Below are positions 32,118 through 40,968 of a DNA stretch of 64,000 bases, one piece after another. A model generated the notes under the pieces. The model had not been told where the DNA came from and did not search any database. It saw only the letters and a list, made by a program, of their open reading frames with translations. The DNA lies in NCBI RefSeq assembly GCF_001445655.1, contig NZ_LNBE01000003.1, positions 2,152,530 through 2,216,529 on the forward strand. The letters are read 5' to 3'. Numbering within the stretch: position 1 is the first letter of the stretch; every line of letters begins with the position of its first letter. The translations under genes and the position numbers were made by a program. This DNA is from Streptomyces roseifaciens. Lineage in GTDB: Bacteria; Actinomycetota; Actinomycetes; Streptomycetales; Streptomycetaceae.

Positions 32118-35100
32118 GCGATGGCCTCCGCGGAGTCGCCGGCGGGACGGGCGATGTAGCCCGAAGTGAAGAAGTAGTCCAGGTAGCGGTCGAGCAGGGC
32201 GGAGTCGACCGGCGGGCAGTCCAGCCCGCTGCCGGCCAGCGCGGCCTCGGCATTGCGCCGCCCCAGCACCGGGAACGTGTCCTTGAGGTACATCTCCTTG
32301 ACGGACATGTCCGCCGTACGGCTGCGGTCGACGCACAGGGACACGAACGGGGCCGTGGCGCTCGTCGGGTGCTCGGCGACGTGCCGCACCAGCTCGCCGA
32401 CCCACTGCGCGTACGGCAGCGTCCGCAGCGGGAAGCCCGCCGCGCGCATCCGGTCCAGGACGTCCGACAGCATCGCCGGGCGGGGGTTGGTGAGGTGGTA
32501 GACGCGCCCGTCGGCCGGCCCGTCGACGGCGATGTGGACGATCGACTCGGCGAGGTAGTCCACCGGGACGAAGTCCATGGGCAGCTCGATGTCGGGAGCC
32601 AGCCCGGTCTCGGCGATCGTCTTGAACAGCGAGCAGATGGCCGTCTCGGTGTTGCACACGCCGTGCGTCCGGTCGCCCGTCACCTCGTACGGCCGGTACA
32701 CCGCCACCGGCAGCCCTTGCTCCGCCGCCTGCTGCAGCACCCCCTCGGCGACCCACTTGCTCTCGGCGTAGCCCATGGTGAGCCCGTCCGCGTGGGCCAG
32801 CGGCAGGTCCTCGTCCACCTCGCGCGCCCCTGCCGGGCCGAACCCGGCGAGGACGGCGACGGTCGAGACGAAGTGCACCGGCACCCGGCGCGGTGCCGCG
32901 ATCCGGACGACCTCCCGGGTACCGTCCACATTCGCCGGGCGCAGCTCCTCGTACGGGTAGAGGAAGTTGACCCGGGCGCCGTTGTGCAGCACCAGGTCCA
33001 GAGTGCGGGCCAGCTCGGCCCTGTGTTCGTCCGGCAGGCCCAGCCCGGGTTCGGTCAGGTCGCCGGGGAAGCACTCCACGCGCTGCCACGCGGCCTCGTC
33101 CGGGTGGAGGCCGTAGCGGGCGAGCGCGGTGCGCACCCGTCGTTCGGCGTGCGTCCGGCTCGACGCCCGCACCGGGCAGTGGACACGCGCCGCGGTCGAG
33201 CGCAACAGCCGGTCTAGGAGGAAGGCGCCGACGAATCCCGAGGCGCCGGTGAGCAGGACGTTCCGCGGGTCCCGGGGGCGCGGGGCCGGTCCTTCGGCGG
33301 GCGGGAGGTCGAAGCCGAGACCGGCCTCCTTCTCGAAGTCGACGGTCGGACCGGCCGGCGTCACGGATCCGCCGCGCGCCGCACGTACGGCCGCAGCGAA
33401 GCTCTCCAGCGCGGGCGCGGCCAGCAGCGCCCTGATCAGGCCGGAGCCCAGGGAGGCGTCCAGGTCCAGGACGGCGAGGGTGCGGGTGACGGCCTCGGAG
33501 GCGAGCAGGGAGTCGCCGCCGAGGAGGAAGAAGTCGTCCTGGGGCGCGGGCCGGACGCGCAGCACCTGCTGCCAGACCTCGGCGAGGACGTCGAGCATTG
33601 CGTCGGCCTTCGTGCCGTCTACGTCAACAGAGGCGGGGGTGGTTTCGGGGCCCGGGGCAGCGGCCTTGAGCCGGGCGCGGTCCACCTTGCCGCCGCTGGT
33701 CACCGGGAAGTGGCCCATGGGCACGAGCACCGGGACGGCCTGCGGCGGCAGCCACTGCGCACAATACGCGCGTAGATCCGGCAGAGGGAGAGGCCGACCG
33801 AGCTCGGCAGCGGTGACGTACGCGGTCAGCGCCCCTTCCTCGGCCTCGACGACGGCCTCGCCCACCGCGGGGTGGGCCCGCAGCCGCGCCTCCACCTCGT
33901 CCAGTTCGATGCGTATGCCGCGCAGCTTCACCTGACGGTCCAGCCGTCCCCGGTATTCCAGCAGTCCACCGGCCGTTCGCATCACCCGGTCGCCGGTCCG
34001 GTACAGCAGCCCGTCCGGCTCCACCGCGGGTATCGATACGAAGCGCTCGGCGGTCAACCGCGGGTCGCCGAGGTAGCCCAGGGCCAGCCCGTCCCCGCCG
34101 ACGTACAGCTCGCCCTCCTCGCCGGGTGCCGCGAGCGAGCCGTCCGCCCGCAGGACGTGGCAGACGGAGGCGCCGAAGGGGCGGCCCAGGGGGACGTGCG
34201 TGGCGTCCTCGGGCAGCGGGCGCAGCACGTGGGCGGTGGAGACCACCGAATTCTCGGTCGGACCGTAGAAGTTGACCACCGTGGTGCCGGGACAGGCCGC
34301 GAGGACGGCGTTCGCCAGCCGCGGGTCCATCGCCTCGCCGCCTGCCGAGACGAACCGCAGCCCCGAGAGCGTCTCGGGGCGGGTGCGGGCCACGAGGTGG
34401 AAGACGCTGGTCGTCAGGTAGGCGACCGTCACTTCCTGCGCGCGGAGCAACTGCTCCAGGGCGGGAGGCGAGAGGAGTTCCTCCCGGTCGGCGATGACCA
34501 GGCAGGCGCCGGTGAGCAGCGCGCCCCAGATCTCGATCGTCGAGGCGTCGGAGGACAGCCCGTAGGCGTGCAGGACCCGGTCCTCCGGCCCCGGCGGCGG
34601 CAGTTCGGGCTCGGAGAGGACGAGGCGGACCACGCCCCGGTGCGGTACCGCCACCGGCTTGGGCCGGCCGGTCGTGCCGGAGGTGAAGACCACGTAGGCG
34701 CGGTCGGTCGCGGACGGGGTGCGGGCGGGACCGGCTAAGGATTCCGGGGCGCCGCCCCCGTTTCCGTCCCTGTCGTCGAGCCCTATGTTCACGCGCAGCC
34801 CGCGCACCGGGCGGGCGCTGCCCGGCAGAGTCACGGTGGCGCGCAGCCCGGCGTCCTCCGCCATCGCCCGCAGCCGGGCCGGCGGCAGGTCCTCGTCGAG
34901 CGGTACGTATGCGCAGCCGGCCTTGAGGATGCCCAGGAACGCCACCAACGCCTCCAGCGAGCGGCTGCCGCGCACGCCCACCAGGTCGTCCGGCTCGACC
35001 CCCTGTGCGAGTAATCGTTTCGCCAATGCGTCCGAGCGGGCGTCGAGTTGCCCGTAGCTCAGGGTGCGCTCCCCGTGCCGGGCCGCCGGTGCGTCGGGCC

Positions 35101-35227
35101 GGGCGGCCGCCTGAGCGGCGAACAGTTCGGTCAGGCTGTGATCCCGGGAGTAGCGGGGCGGGGGCGTGCCGTCCGTCAGGGATGCGGGGCGGGGGGAGAG
35201 GGATGGCGAAACGGTGGTGTCGGTCAT
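32114..35227 (-). CDS. NRPS-like adenylation-thiolation-reductase (A-T-R) megaenzyme
   Basis: 1037 residues from ATG 35227. The adenylation domain (about 30-525) has FTSGTTGRPKPVAVPHRG (A3, 181-198), NFYGPTEN (A5, 319), YRTGD (A7, 409), GRLDRQVKLRGIRIELDEVE (A8) and SGGKVDR with the A10 Lys514. The carrier domain has DDFFLLGGDSLLASE with phosphopantetheine Ser573. The C-terminal reductase is an extended SDR (NVLLTGASGFVGAFLLDRLL at 656; MGYAESKWVAEG) that releases the thioester as an aldehyde or alcohol with NAD(P)H. There is no condensation domain. By hand alignment to GrsA, the pocket reads D227 A228 I231 Y270 V293 A295 F320 V328 V329 K514, a code I do not recognise. It fits an amino or carboxylic acid reductase making a reactive aldehyde. 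Confidence 0.9.
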   Translation of the reverse strand: MTDTTVSPSLSPRPASLTDGTPPPRYSRDHSLTELFAAQAAARPDAPAARHGERTLSYGQLDARSDALAKRLLAQGVEPDDLVGVRGSRSLEALVAFLGILKAGCAYVPLDEDLPPARLRAMAEDAGLRATVTLPGSARPVRGLRVNIGLDDRDGNGGGAPESLAGPARTPSATDRAYVVFTSGTTGRPKPVAVPHRGVVRLVLSEPELPPPGPEDRVLHAYGLSSDASTIEIWGALLTGACLVIADREELLSPPALEQLLRAQEVTVAYLTTSVFHLVARTRPETLSGLRFVSAGGEAMDPRLANAVLAACPGTTVVNFYGPTENSVVSTAHVLRPLPEDATHVPLGRPFGASVCHVLRADGSLAAPGEEGELYVGGDGLALGYLGDPRLTAERFVSIPAVEPDGLLYRTGDRVMRTAGGLLEYRGRLDRQVKLRGIRIELDEVEARLRAHPAVGEAVVEAEEGALTAYVTAAELGRPLPLPDLRAYCAQWLPPQAVPVLVPMGHFPVTSGGKVDRARLKAAAPGPETTPASVDVDGTKADAMLDVLAEVWQQVLRVRPAPQDDFFLLGGDSLLASEAVTRTLAVLDLDASLGSGLIRALLAAPALESFAAAVRAARGGSVTPAGPTVDFEKEAGLGFDLPPAEGPAPRPRDPRNVLLTGASGFVGAFLLDRLLRSTAARVHCPVRASSRTHAERRVRTALARYGLHPDEAAWQRVECFPGDLTEPGLGLPDEHRAELARTLDLVLHNGARVNFLYPYEELRPANVDGTREVVRIAAPRRVPVHFVSTVAVLAGFGPAGAREVDEDLPLAHADGLTMGYAESKWVAEGVLQQAAEQGLPVAVYRPYEVTGDRTHGVCNTETAICSLFKTIAETGLAPDIELPMDFVPVDYLAESIVHIAVDGPADGRVYHLTNPRPAMLSDVLDRMRAAGFPLRTLPYAQWVGELVRHVAEHPTSATAPFVSLCVDRSRTADMSVKEMYLKDTFPVLGRRNAEAALAGSGLDCPPVDSALLDRYLDYFFTSGYIARPAGDSAEAIA

Positions 35228-35342
35228 CGGGCTCTTCGGTCCTTCTCGTTCGGACTGTGTGCGGGGGCGTGCGGTGGGGCCTTGAGGGGTCGTGCGGGAC
35301 GGCGGTGGCGACTGCCGGTGGCCGGTGGCCGATGACCGGTGG

Positions 35343-35843
35343 TCAGCCGGCGTCGGCTCCGGCCGCGGCCCCGGCGTCGGCTCCGGCATCGGCGAAGTCG
35401 GCGGCGAAAGCGGCGAAGTCGGCGGTGCGCCAGCGCTGGGGGCGCATGCGGAAGACGACGTCGTCCTCGAGCTGGGCCGAGGTCGCCGCCAGGTAGTCGC
35501 GCGCCTCGTCGGGGTCCAGGTAGCGCTGGGCCAGAGCCTCGCGTACGGCCGGGTCGATCGGGTCCTCGATCGAGGTGACGGGGCCCTCGACGCTGACGTA
35601 GCGGTACGGCCGTCGCTCGTCCTGCACGCAGAGGCTGAACCGCCCCGCGGCGCGCAGCAGCCGGGCCTTGACCGTCTCCCGGCCCGTCTCGACGACGATC
35701 TCACCCCCCGGCTCGTAGCCGTACCAGACCGGCACCACCAGGGGCGCACGGTCGCCGCCCCGGGGGTCGGTGACGCCCAGGACGCCGATGCGGGGGGCGG
35801 CGAGGAACCGTTCGCGTGCGTCGTGCGGCATTGCGGGCAGCAT
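35343..35843 (-). CDS. PPOX-family (pyridoxamine 5'-phosphate oxidase-like) flavin/F420 protein
   Basis: 166 residues. The split-barrel fold is seen in ERFLAAPRIGVLGVTDPRGG, PLVVPVWYGYEPGGEIVVET and RPYRYVSVEGPVTSIEDP, typical of Streptomyces PPOX proteins that bind FMN or F420. The C-terminal tail is low-complexity (ADAGADAGAAAGADAG). AGGAG precedes ATG 35843. It is the first gene of the cluster, 115 bases upstream of the A-T-R gene on the same strand, so the transcript probably begins just above it. It might carry out a redox step on the aldehyde-derived product; that is inference from position. Confidence 0.85.
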   Translation of the reverse strand: MLPAMPHDARERFLAAPRIGVLGVTDPRGGDRAPLVVPVWYGYEPGGEIVVETGRETVKARLLRAAGRFSLCVQDERRPYRYVSVEGPVTSIEDPIDPAVREALAQRYLDPDEARDYLAATSAQLEDDVVFRMRPQRWRTADFAAFAADFADAGADAGAAAGADAG

Positions 35844-36742
35844 GAAGTGAGCTCCTGTTCGGGTGAGGGGGATGGTGATGAGGGTGGTGGGGGTGGTGAG
35901 AGTGAGGGGTGAGGATCGCGGAAGCGGCTCTCCGTCACTCCCTGGCTGAATGCCTGTGAATGCGGGGGACGGGTTCTCGAAGGCGCTCCCGGCTGGGTGC
36001 AGGTCGCCGTCTGTCGGCCGGCGCTCCCGCCTACGTGCCCATGTGAAGGCAGGCTCGCGTACGAGCTACCGGGCCGGCTCGGCCCGTTCTCGCCGCTCGG
36101 ATCACCACTACGCCCCCACTCGGTACGTGGCCACGCAGGACGGGTACCGGAGTCCGGACCGCTGCCCCTCGTACTGCCTGCTCAAGGGGTTTCCAGGTGC
36201 CACCTACACGTACTCTCACAGAAGCCTAGCCTTCGAACTACAACAGACAGGGAAGAATAGGGAGGATGCTTGACGTACTTGAAGGAACCTCTCATACCTG
36301 ACGCGGCCCTGATCCACTCTGCCCGGCCTGCGTCACGTGGCACAACCACGCCTGACGGGTATGGCCGACGGGCTACGGGTCACGCCATGGTGGGCTTGCG
36401 TAATCGACCGTGATTGGTTCCGCGCGAAAAACCACCCTGCTGGTGACCGTGCGTGGTCGCCGGGGGTGTTGGGGAAAGGGCCGTGCGTCGGAAGGGATCG
36501 GTCCGTGTCGCTACAGGCCGCCCCGTGCTCCCTTACAGACCGTCACCATGCCTTCGGGGCGCTGTCCGTTGTTCGGTTCCGCCTCGGCTTCTGTGGAGCG
36601 ATCATGGTGAGTCAGATTCGGAGCGAGCCGATGCCTGTTCGGATGCGCTCGGAACGGGGGAGAGGTGAGTCCCAGGGCCCAGTTGCATGCGTCCGGGTGG
36701 CCGCCCAATCGGCTCCACCAGGGGCCGTCAGTGCGCCCGCTC
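35844..36742. other. long noncoding region between A-T-R cluster and helicase
   Basis: About 900 bases without a supportable gene. Its left end must hold the promoter of the PPOX/A-T-R operon; its right end contains the 3' region of the helicase. Codon-position bias is weak, and small open frames such as that at 36031-36219 (minus) have no ribosome site or familiar sequence. A dense AT-rich patch occurs at 36215-36300 (CTTGACGTACTTGAAGGAAC), which could be a promoter. I see no tRNA or repeats. Confidence 0.4.
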
Positions 36743-38158
36743 TCAGCCGCCGCGGCGTACCCGGGCCGCCTTGCGGGCCTCGGCGAGCTTGCGGGCCTCG
36801 GTGGCCTTGCGCGACTTGCCGCCGGTGCCGCGAGAGGTGTCCTTGGTGGTGCCCAGGCCACGGAAAGGAGTGTTGGTGTTCTTGGCCCGGGGCGCGGCCG
36901 GACCGCCGTCGAGCGGGGTGCCGGAGGGTGCCTTGGCCCCGGTGATCCGGCTCAGCTCCGCCTCGCCCGAGCGCACCTTGGTGGTCGTCGCCTCGATGCC
37001 GGCCCCGGCCATCAGCTGGCTCACCTCGCGGCGCTGGCCCGGCAGCACCAGTGTGACGACGCGGCCGGACTCACCGGCCCGGGCAGTGCGGCCGGCGCGG
37101 TGCAGGTAGTCCTTGGGGTCGGTGGGCGGGTCGACGTTGACCACGAGGTCGAGGTCGTCGACGTGCAGGCCACGGGCCGCGACGTTGGTGGCCACCAGGA
37201 CGGTGATCTGGCCGTTCTTGAACTGCGCGAGGGTCCGTGTGCGCTGCGGCTGGGACTTGCCGCTGTGCAGGCCCGCGGCGTGCACTCCGCTGGCCCGCAG
37301 ATGCCGGGTGAGCTGGTCGACCGCGTGCTTCGTGTCCAGGAACAGCAGTACGCGGCCGTCGCGGGCGGCGATCTCCGTGGTGACGGCGTACCGGTCAGGG
37401 CCGTGGACGACCAGCACGTGGTGGTCCATCGTCGTGACCGCGCCCGCGGAGGGGTCGACCGAGTGGACGACGGGGTCGTGGAGGTAGCGGCGGACCAGGT
37501 GGTCGACGTCGCGGTCCAGGGTGGCCGAGAACAGCATCCGCTGGCCGTCGTGGTGCACCTGGTCGAGCACCTCGGTGACCTGCGGCAGGAAACCCATATC
37601 GCACATCTGGTCGGCCTCGTCGAGCACGGTGATCCGTACCCGTCCCAGGCGGCAGGCCTTGCGCTCGATGAGGTCGTGCAGGCGGCCGGGGGTGGCGACG
37701 ACGACCTCGGCCCCGTCGCGCAGCGCGGCGGTCTGCCGGCCGATCGACATGCCGCCGACGACCGTGGCCATCCGCAGCCGGAGCGCGTCGGCATACGGCG
37801 CGAGCGCCTCGCCGACCTGCTGGGCCAGCTCCCGGGTGGGCACCAGGACCAGGGCGAGGGGCTGCTTCGGCTCCGCGCGCCGCCCGGCCGTCCGTACGAG
37901 CAGCGGCAGGCCGAAGGCGAGGGTCTTGCCCGATCCGGTGCGCCCGCGCCCCAGGACGTCACGTCCCGCGAGGGCGCTCGGCAGCGTTGCCGCCTGGATC
38001 GGGAAGGGCTCGCGCAGGCCGCGCTCGGTGAGCGTCCGCAGCACCTCGGCCGGCAGCTCCAGCTCGGCGAAGGAGGCGACCGGGGCCACCGGCGGGGTGA
38101 GGGTCACAGGCTGGGCGAGGTCGCCGTGCGGAGTGTCGAGGCGGTCCGGGTGGTTCAT
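36743..38158 (-). CDS. DEAD-box ATP-dependent RNA helicase
   Basis: 471 residues from ATG 38158 (GGAAGG upstream). All helicase motifs are present: Q motif EPFPIQAATLPSALAGRDVL, I GRTGSGKTLAF, Ia PTRELAQQV, II DEAD, III SAT, IV LFLDTKHAVDQ, V TNVAARGLHVDDLDLVVNVD and VI HRAGRTARAGESG. A basic C-terminal tail (KSRKATEARKLAEARKAARV) should bind RNA. Bacterial RhlE-like members unwind structured RNA, help ribosome assembly and are often cold-induced. The roughly 180-bp upstream leader is consistent with cold-type post-transcriptional control, but no specific element is recognised. The gene is monocistronic. Confidence 0.92.
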   Translation of the reverse strand: MNHPDRLDTPHGDLAQPVTLTPPVAPVASFAELELPAEVLRTLTERGLREPFPIQAATLPSALAGRDVLGRGRTGSGKTLAFGLPLLVRTAGRRAEPKQPLALVLVPTRELAQQVGEALAPYADALRLRMATVVGGMSIGRQTAALRDGAEVVVATPGRLHDLIERKACRLGRVRITVLDEADQMCDMGFLPQVTEVLDQVHHDGQRMLFSATLDRDVDHLVRRYLHDPVVHSVDPSAGAVTTMDHHVLVVHGPDRYAVTTEIAARDGRVLLFLDTKHAVDQLTRHLRASGVHAAGLHSGKSQPQRTRTLAQFKNGQITVLVATNVAARGLHVDDLDLVVNVDPPTDPKDYLHRAGRTARAGESGRVVTLVLPGQRREVSQLMAGAGIEATTTKVRSGEAELSRITGAKAPSGTPLDGGPAAPRAKNTNTPFRGLGTTKDTSRGTGGKSRKATEARKLAEARKAARVRRGG

Positions 38159-38656
38159 GAAGAGCCTTCCGTATGGGGAACGTACCGAGGAAGGCCCGGC
38201 AGGAACGAGCAGCCGACGAACAAGGGAAACCGGACGGACGGAATCACCGGCCGTCACGGTCATGCAAACGTTTGATGGTAACACAAAGTGACAGCACGCC
38301 CCGGCGCTGACCTCGATCATCGAAGCAGAAGCCGTCTGACCGACCTCATGTTCCGTGCAGCGCCCTGCCTTGGCAGCGCCCGCCGAGGCAGGGCGCTGCC
38401 AAGAGGCAGATGATGCCGATGATCAGGTGTCGGCGAGGTGGGCCAATACACGCCGGGACCGTGACCCTGGTGTCCCGGAGACCGGGACCTCCTGCTGGTG
38501 GCCCATGAAGGCGTCGCCGCACCTGCCCGGATGTGACCCGCCGGAGCTGACCCCCTCGGCCTTGACTTGGAACAAGGCCCTCATCAGCATCCGACGTGTC
38601 GATTGCACATGCGCCCGCACAGTCGGCCCGAGCGCACATGACGCGCAACGGTCCGC
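38159..38656. other. noncoding region upstream of helicase with strong hairpin
   Basis: About 500 bases: the helicase leader and promoter (AT-rich stretch near 38265-38290, TGCAAACGTTTGATGGTAAC), then a strong hairpin at 38357-38399, then sequence with no recognisable gene. Confidence 0.4.
38357..38399. terminator. 14-bp hairpin terminator
   Basis: GCAGCGCCCTGCCT pairs perfectly with AGGCAGGGCGCTGC across a 15-base loop. On the minus strand it lies 258 bases past the coiled-coil/wHTH gene and upstream of the helicase promoter, and may isolate the two. Confidence 0.6.
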
Positions 38657-39313
38657 TCAGGCCTCGGCCGCAGTCGTCTCCGCAGCTGCCTCGGCCTCAG
38701 GCTCCGTTGCCGGGTCCGCTGTGTCCGGCGCCGCATCTCCCTGGACCGCGGGCGCGGTGTAGAACACAGAGCCCTGCTTCCGCTCGCGCTCCAGGCGCCC
38801 CTTGGCGACGAGGGCCTCCACCGTGCTGCGCACCACCGGGCCACTCACGACACGCTCCGGGTGAGCCTGTCCCAGCTCCTTGACGATCTCGCTGACCATA
38901 CGCGGCTGACCGTGCTGGCCGAGAACGCCAAGAATCAGCTCACCCAGCGTGGGTCCGTCGCTCTTCCTGGTACGCGCCGCCGGTGCCGCCTGCCCCGTGC
39001 CCGCGCTGTCGGCCTGCGCCGACTTCTTCCGGCGGCCCGGGGAAGCAGCTGACTTCTTCGCCCGACGCGCCCGTGGCACGGCTCCTGCAGTCGCCGGGCT
39101 TCCGGCCTTGCCAGGTGCCCCGGCCGCTGCGCCCGAGCCCCCTTGCCGCCCGGCTACCGTGCTCCGCATGCTCGACAGCCACGCATGCTCGGTCTCCAGT
39201 GTCTGAAGGCGAGCGCGGAGAACTTCCTGCTCCTTCTTGTTCTTCTCCAGGTCAGCTGCGAACTGCGCCGCATACTGAGCCTGAATGTTGGCGCCGTCCA
39301 TCTCGTCGGTCAT
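38657..39313 (-). CDS. coiled-coil protein with winged-helix C-terminal domain
   Basis: 218 residues from ATG 39313 (GAGGGAG upstream). Residues about 1-50 form a coiled coil (AADLEKNKKEQEVLRARLQT), followed by a basic, Ala/Lys-rich linker (ARRAKKSAASPGRRKKSAQA) resembling histone-like tails, then a winged-helix domain: PTLGELILGVLGQHGQPRMV, SEIVKELGQAHPE and RSTVEALVAKGRLERERKQG. The last 30 residues are Ala/Glu-rich. This is a DNA-binding regulatory protein of a type widespread and uncharacterised in Streptomyces. The coiled coil suggests dimer formation. No operon partner. Confidence 0.82.
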   Translation of the reverse strand: MTDEMDGANIQAQYAAQFAADLEKNKKEQEVLRARLQTLETEHAWLSSMRSTVAGRQGGSGAAAGAPGKAGSPATAGAVPRARRAKKSAASPGRRKKSAQADSAGTGQAAPAARTRKSDGPTLGELILGVLGQHGQPRMVSEIVKELGQAHPERVVSGPVVRSTVEALVAKGRLERERKQGSVFYTAPAVQGDAAPDTADPATEPEAEAAAETTAAEA

Positions 39314-39493
39314 GACCGCTCCCTCACCTGGACTGGTGTGTTGCTGCGGGATGTTACCCACCCAGGCGCGGTATCAGCACCACCTGCCGCACAAGTAGAC
39401 CCGTCGCCACGTCTCACCGCGGCCCCAATTGGGATGCAACGAGGGCATGTCGGAGCCGCGCCGGACGGGACAAGCGGGGTTCAAGTGCTCACT

Positions 39494-39561
39494 GCACGGA
39501 GTCCGTGCCGCATGTGTGATGTTGACGGTCCGCCCGTGGCGGTTCTCGGCCGTGGGCGGAC
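39494..39561 (-). terminator. hairpins after SnoaL-like gene
   Basis: GTCCGCCC/GGGCGGAC (39528-39561) is a stem starting 19 bases past the stop of the minus-strand gene at 39580. A second perfect hairpin, GCACGGA-G-TCCGTGC (39494-39508), follows. Confidence 0.65.
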
Positions 39562-39579
39562 GGCAACTGCATCCAAGGG

Positions 39580-39918
39580 TCAGACTGCGAACCAGACCCG
39601 TTCGATGCGGTCCTGGCCCACCTCGTACATGGCCATCGCCGTACGGGTCTCGTTGCCCATGAAGCCGGTTACGCGCTCCTGATCGATGACGATGCGGCCG
39701 TGCGTCACCCGCGAGACCAGTTCGGCGTGCAGGTCGGGACTGGCGGCGAAGAGCGTCGCGTAACGCTTGCGAAAGGCCGCCCCCGACACGTCGGCGAGGA
39801 CGTCACCGGACGGGAATGCGCAGACAGGCACGTCCTCGGCGTAGTAACCGAGAAATGCCTCGAGGTCGCGGGCGTTGTACGCCGCGAGCTGGCCGTCGAC
39901 GATCTCTTCCGGAGACAT
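39580..39918 (-). CDS. SnoaL/NTF2-like protein
   Basis: 112 residues, a single NTF2 cone: MSPEEIVDGQLAAYNARDLE, FLGYYAEDVPVCAFPSGDVL, FRKRYATLFAASPDLHAELV and IDQERVTGFMGNETRTAMAM. Similar small proteins are steroid-isomerase-like or have unknown roles. There is no operon partner; flanking genes are minus-strand but far apart. AAGGGGC stands just ahead of ATG 39918. Confidence 0.87.
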   Translation of the reverse strand: MSPEEIVDGQLAAYNARDLEAFLGYYAEDVPVCAFPSGDVLADVSGAAFRKRYATLFAASPDLHAELVSRVTHGRIVIDQERVTGFMGNETRTAMAMYEVGQDRIERVWFAV

Positions 39919-40167
39919 GGGGCAGCCCCTTTCGGCCCGTCGGCTTACGGGTGCGGCGGGCGTACGTACGGTTGGTGATCAGTGCAGTAGGCCGGTGCGA
40001 TGCCGTTTGAGAACCATCGACATCGAATGAGAGTCCGGAACGGATGATCATACCGACCCATCGAAGGCCGGCCGGCTGTCAGGGGGAGAGGGGCAGCACT
40101 TGTTGTCGGAGTGCTTGGAGCCGCCGTCGTCGAGGCGGTCGAGGGGCGGGCAGGGGAGTGCCGGTGT

Positions 40168-40779
40168 TCAGTAGAGCTTGTTCACCGCAGTGCGGGTGGT
40201 GTTCCTGAAGCCGCTGACGGGGGCGTCCTTGAACGTGCCCATCTGGCCCCAGTGCACGACGGTGACCGTCCGGCCGTCCCGTCCTACGGAGAAGAGGTGG
40301 ACGTCGCTGCCCGTCTCGGCGCGCGTGGTCTGCACCCCTTGCACGTGGGCGCCGTCCGCCACCTGGACCCTGCCGAGGTCGCGCCACGTGGCGCGCGTTC
40401 CGGGATCCTCCTGCTCGACCTTGCCCGCGCAGTCCTTGACCGCCTTGTCCAGCAGCCCGGCCAGCGCCTCGGCGCGCGACGCGTCGCGCTCGACCACGGT
40501 CACCTGCACGGCGCTCGTGTCGAGGTCCGTCCAGAACGCCCGGTGCCGCGAGGTCGCTCCCGGCAGCGCCTCACCCACGCAGAACGGCAGTGGGTCCGGC
40601 ACACCACTCGTCACCGCCCCGCCGTACCAGGCCGCCCCTGCCCGCGGAGGCAGCTCCGCCGGGTCGAGGAACGCCGGCACACCCGGTGCCGCGGAGGCGT
40701 TCGACGCGGCCACGACGACCGCGGCGGCGGCTGCGGCGGCCGCCAGGATGGCGACGGCTGGACGACGATGACGTCTCAT
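40168..40779 (-). CDS. secreted protein, unknown function
   Basis: 203 residues. It starts MRRHRRPAVAILAAAAAAAA, a clear Sec signal peptide cut near NASAA (residue about 31). The mature domain is about 170 residues with Cys in LPFCVGE and KDCAGKV that could pair. The stretch TWRDLGRVQVADGAHVQGVQ and the end TVVHWGQMGTFKDAPVSGFR recur in Streptomyces secreted proteins of unknown role. GGGGAG lies before ATG 40779. No catalytic motif is visible; it may be a cell-surface sensor or binding protein. Confidence 0.8.
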   Translation of the reverse strand: MRRHRRPAVAILAAAAAAAAVVVAASNASAAPGVPAFLDPAELPPRAGAAWYGGAVTSGVPDPLPFCVGEALPGATSRHRAFWTDLDTSAVQVTVVERDASRAEALAGLLDKAVKDCAGKVEQEDPGTRATWRDLGRVQVADGAHVQGVQTTRAETGSDVHLFSVGRDGRTVTVVHWGQMGTFKDAPVSGFRNTTRTAVNKLY

Positions 40780-40968
40780 GGGAACTCCCCGGGAAAGAAC
40801 GAACAGTTGGTCTCTGATTGTCGCAAAGGAATGCCGCCCGCTCCGGGCGTGAACGAGCCCGCGTCCGTGCCCGCGTCCGCAGCGAGAAGGACACCCGCCG
40901 GAGCGGACGGACGACCACTTCGGGTCACACCCCGACCAAAGCCGTCGCGATCCACGAGGCCGCAGCCC

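Noticed and set aside
32114..35227. Alpha-aminoadipate reductase (Lys2-like) or carboxylic acid reductase of primary metabolism
   Set aside because: Domain order is shared, but translational coupling to a P450 and the nearby second P450 point to secondary metabolism; bacteria of this type do not use the Lys2 route.
35228..35938. N-terminal extension of the A-T-R protein to 35938
   Set aside because: The extra residues are Ser/Pro/Arg-rich and read antisense to the PPOX gene; ATG 35227 precedes the normal start of an adenylation domain.
36031..36219. 62-codon minus-strand ORF in the long gap before the A-T-R cluster
   Set aside because: No ribosome site, no familiar sequence and composition like noncoding GC-rich DNA.
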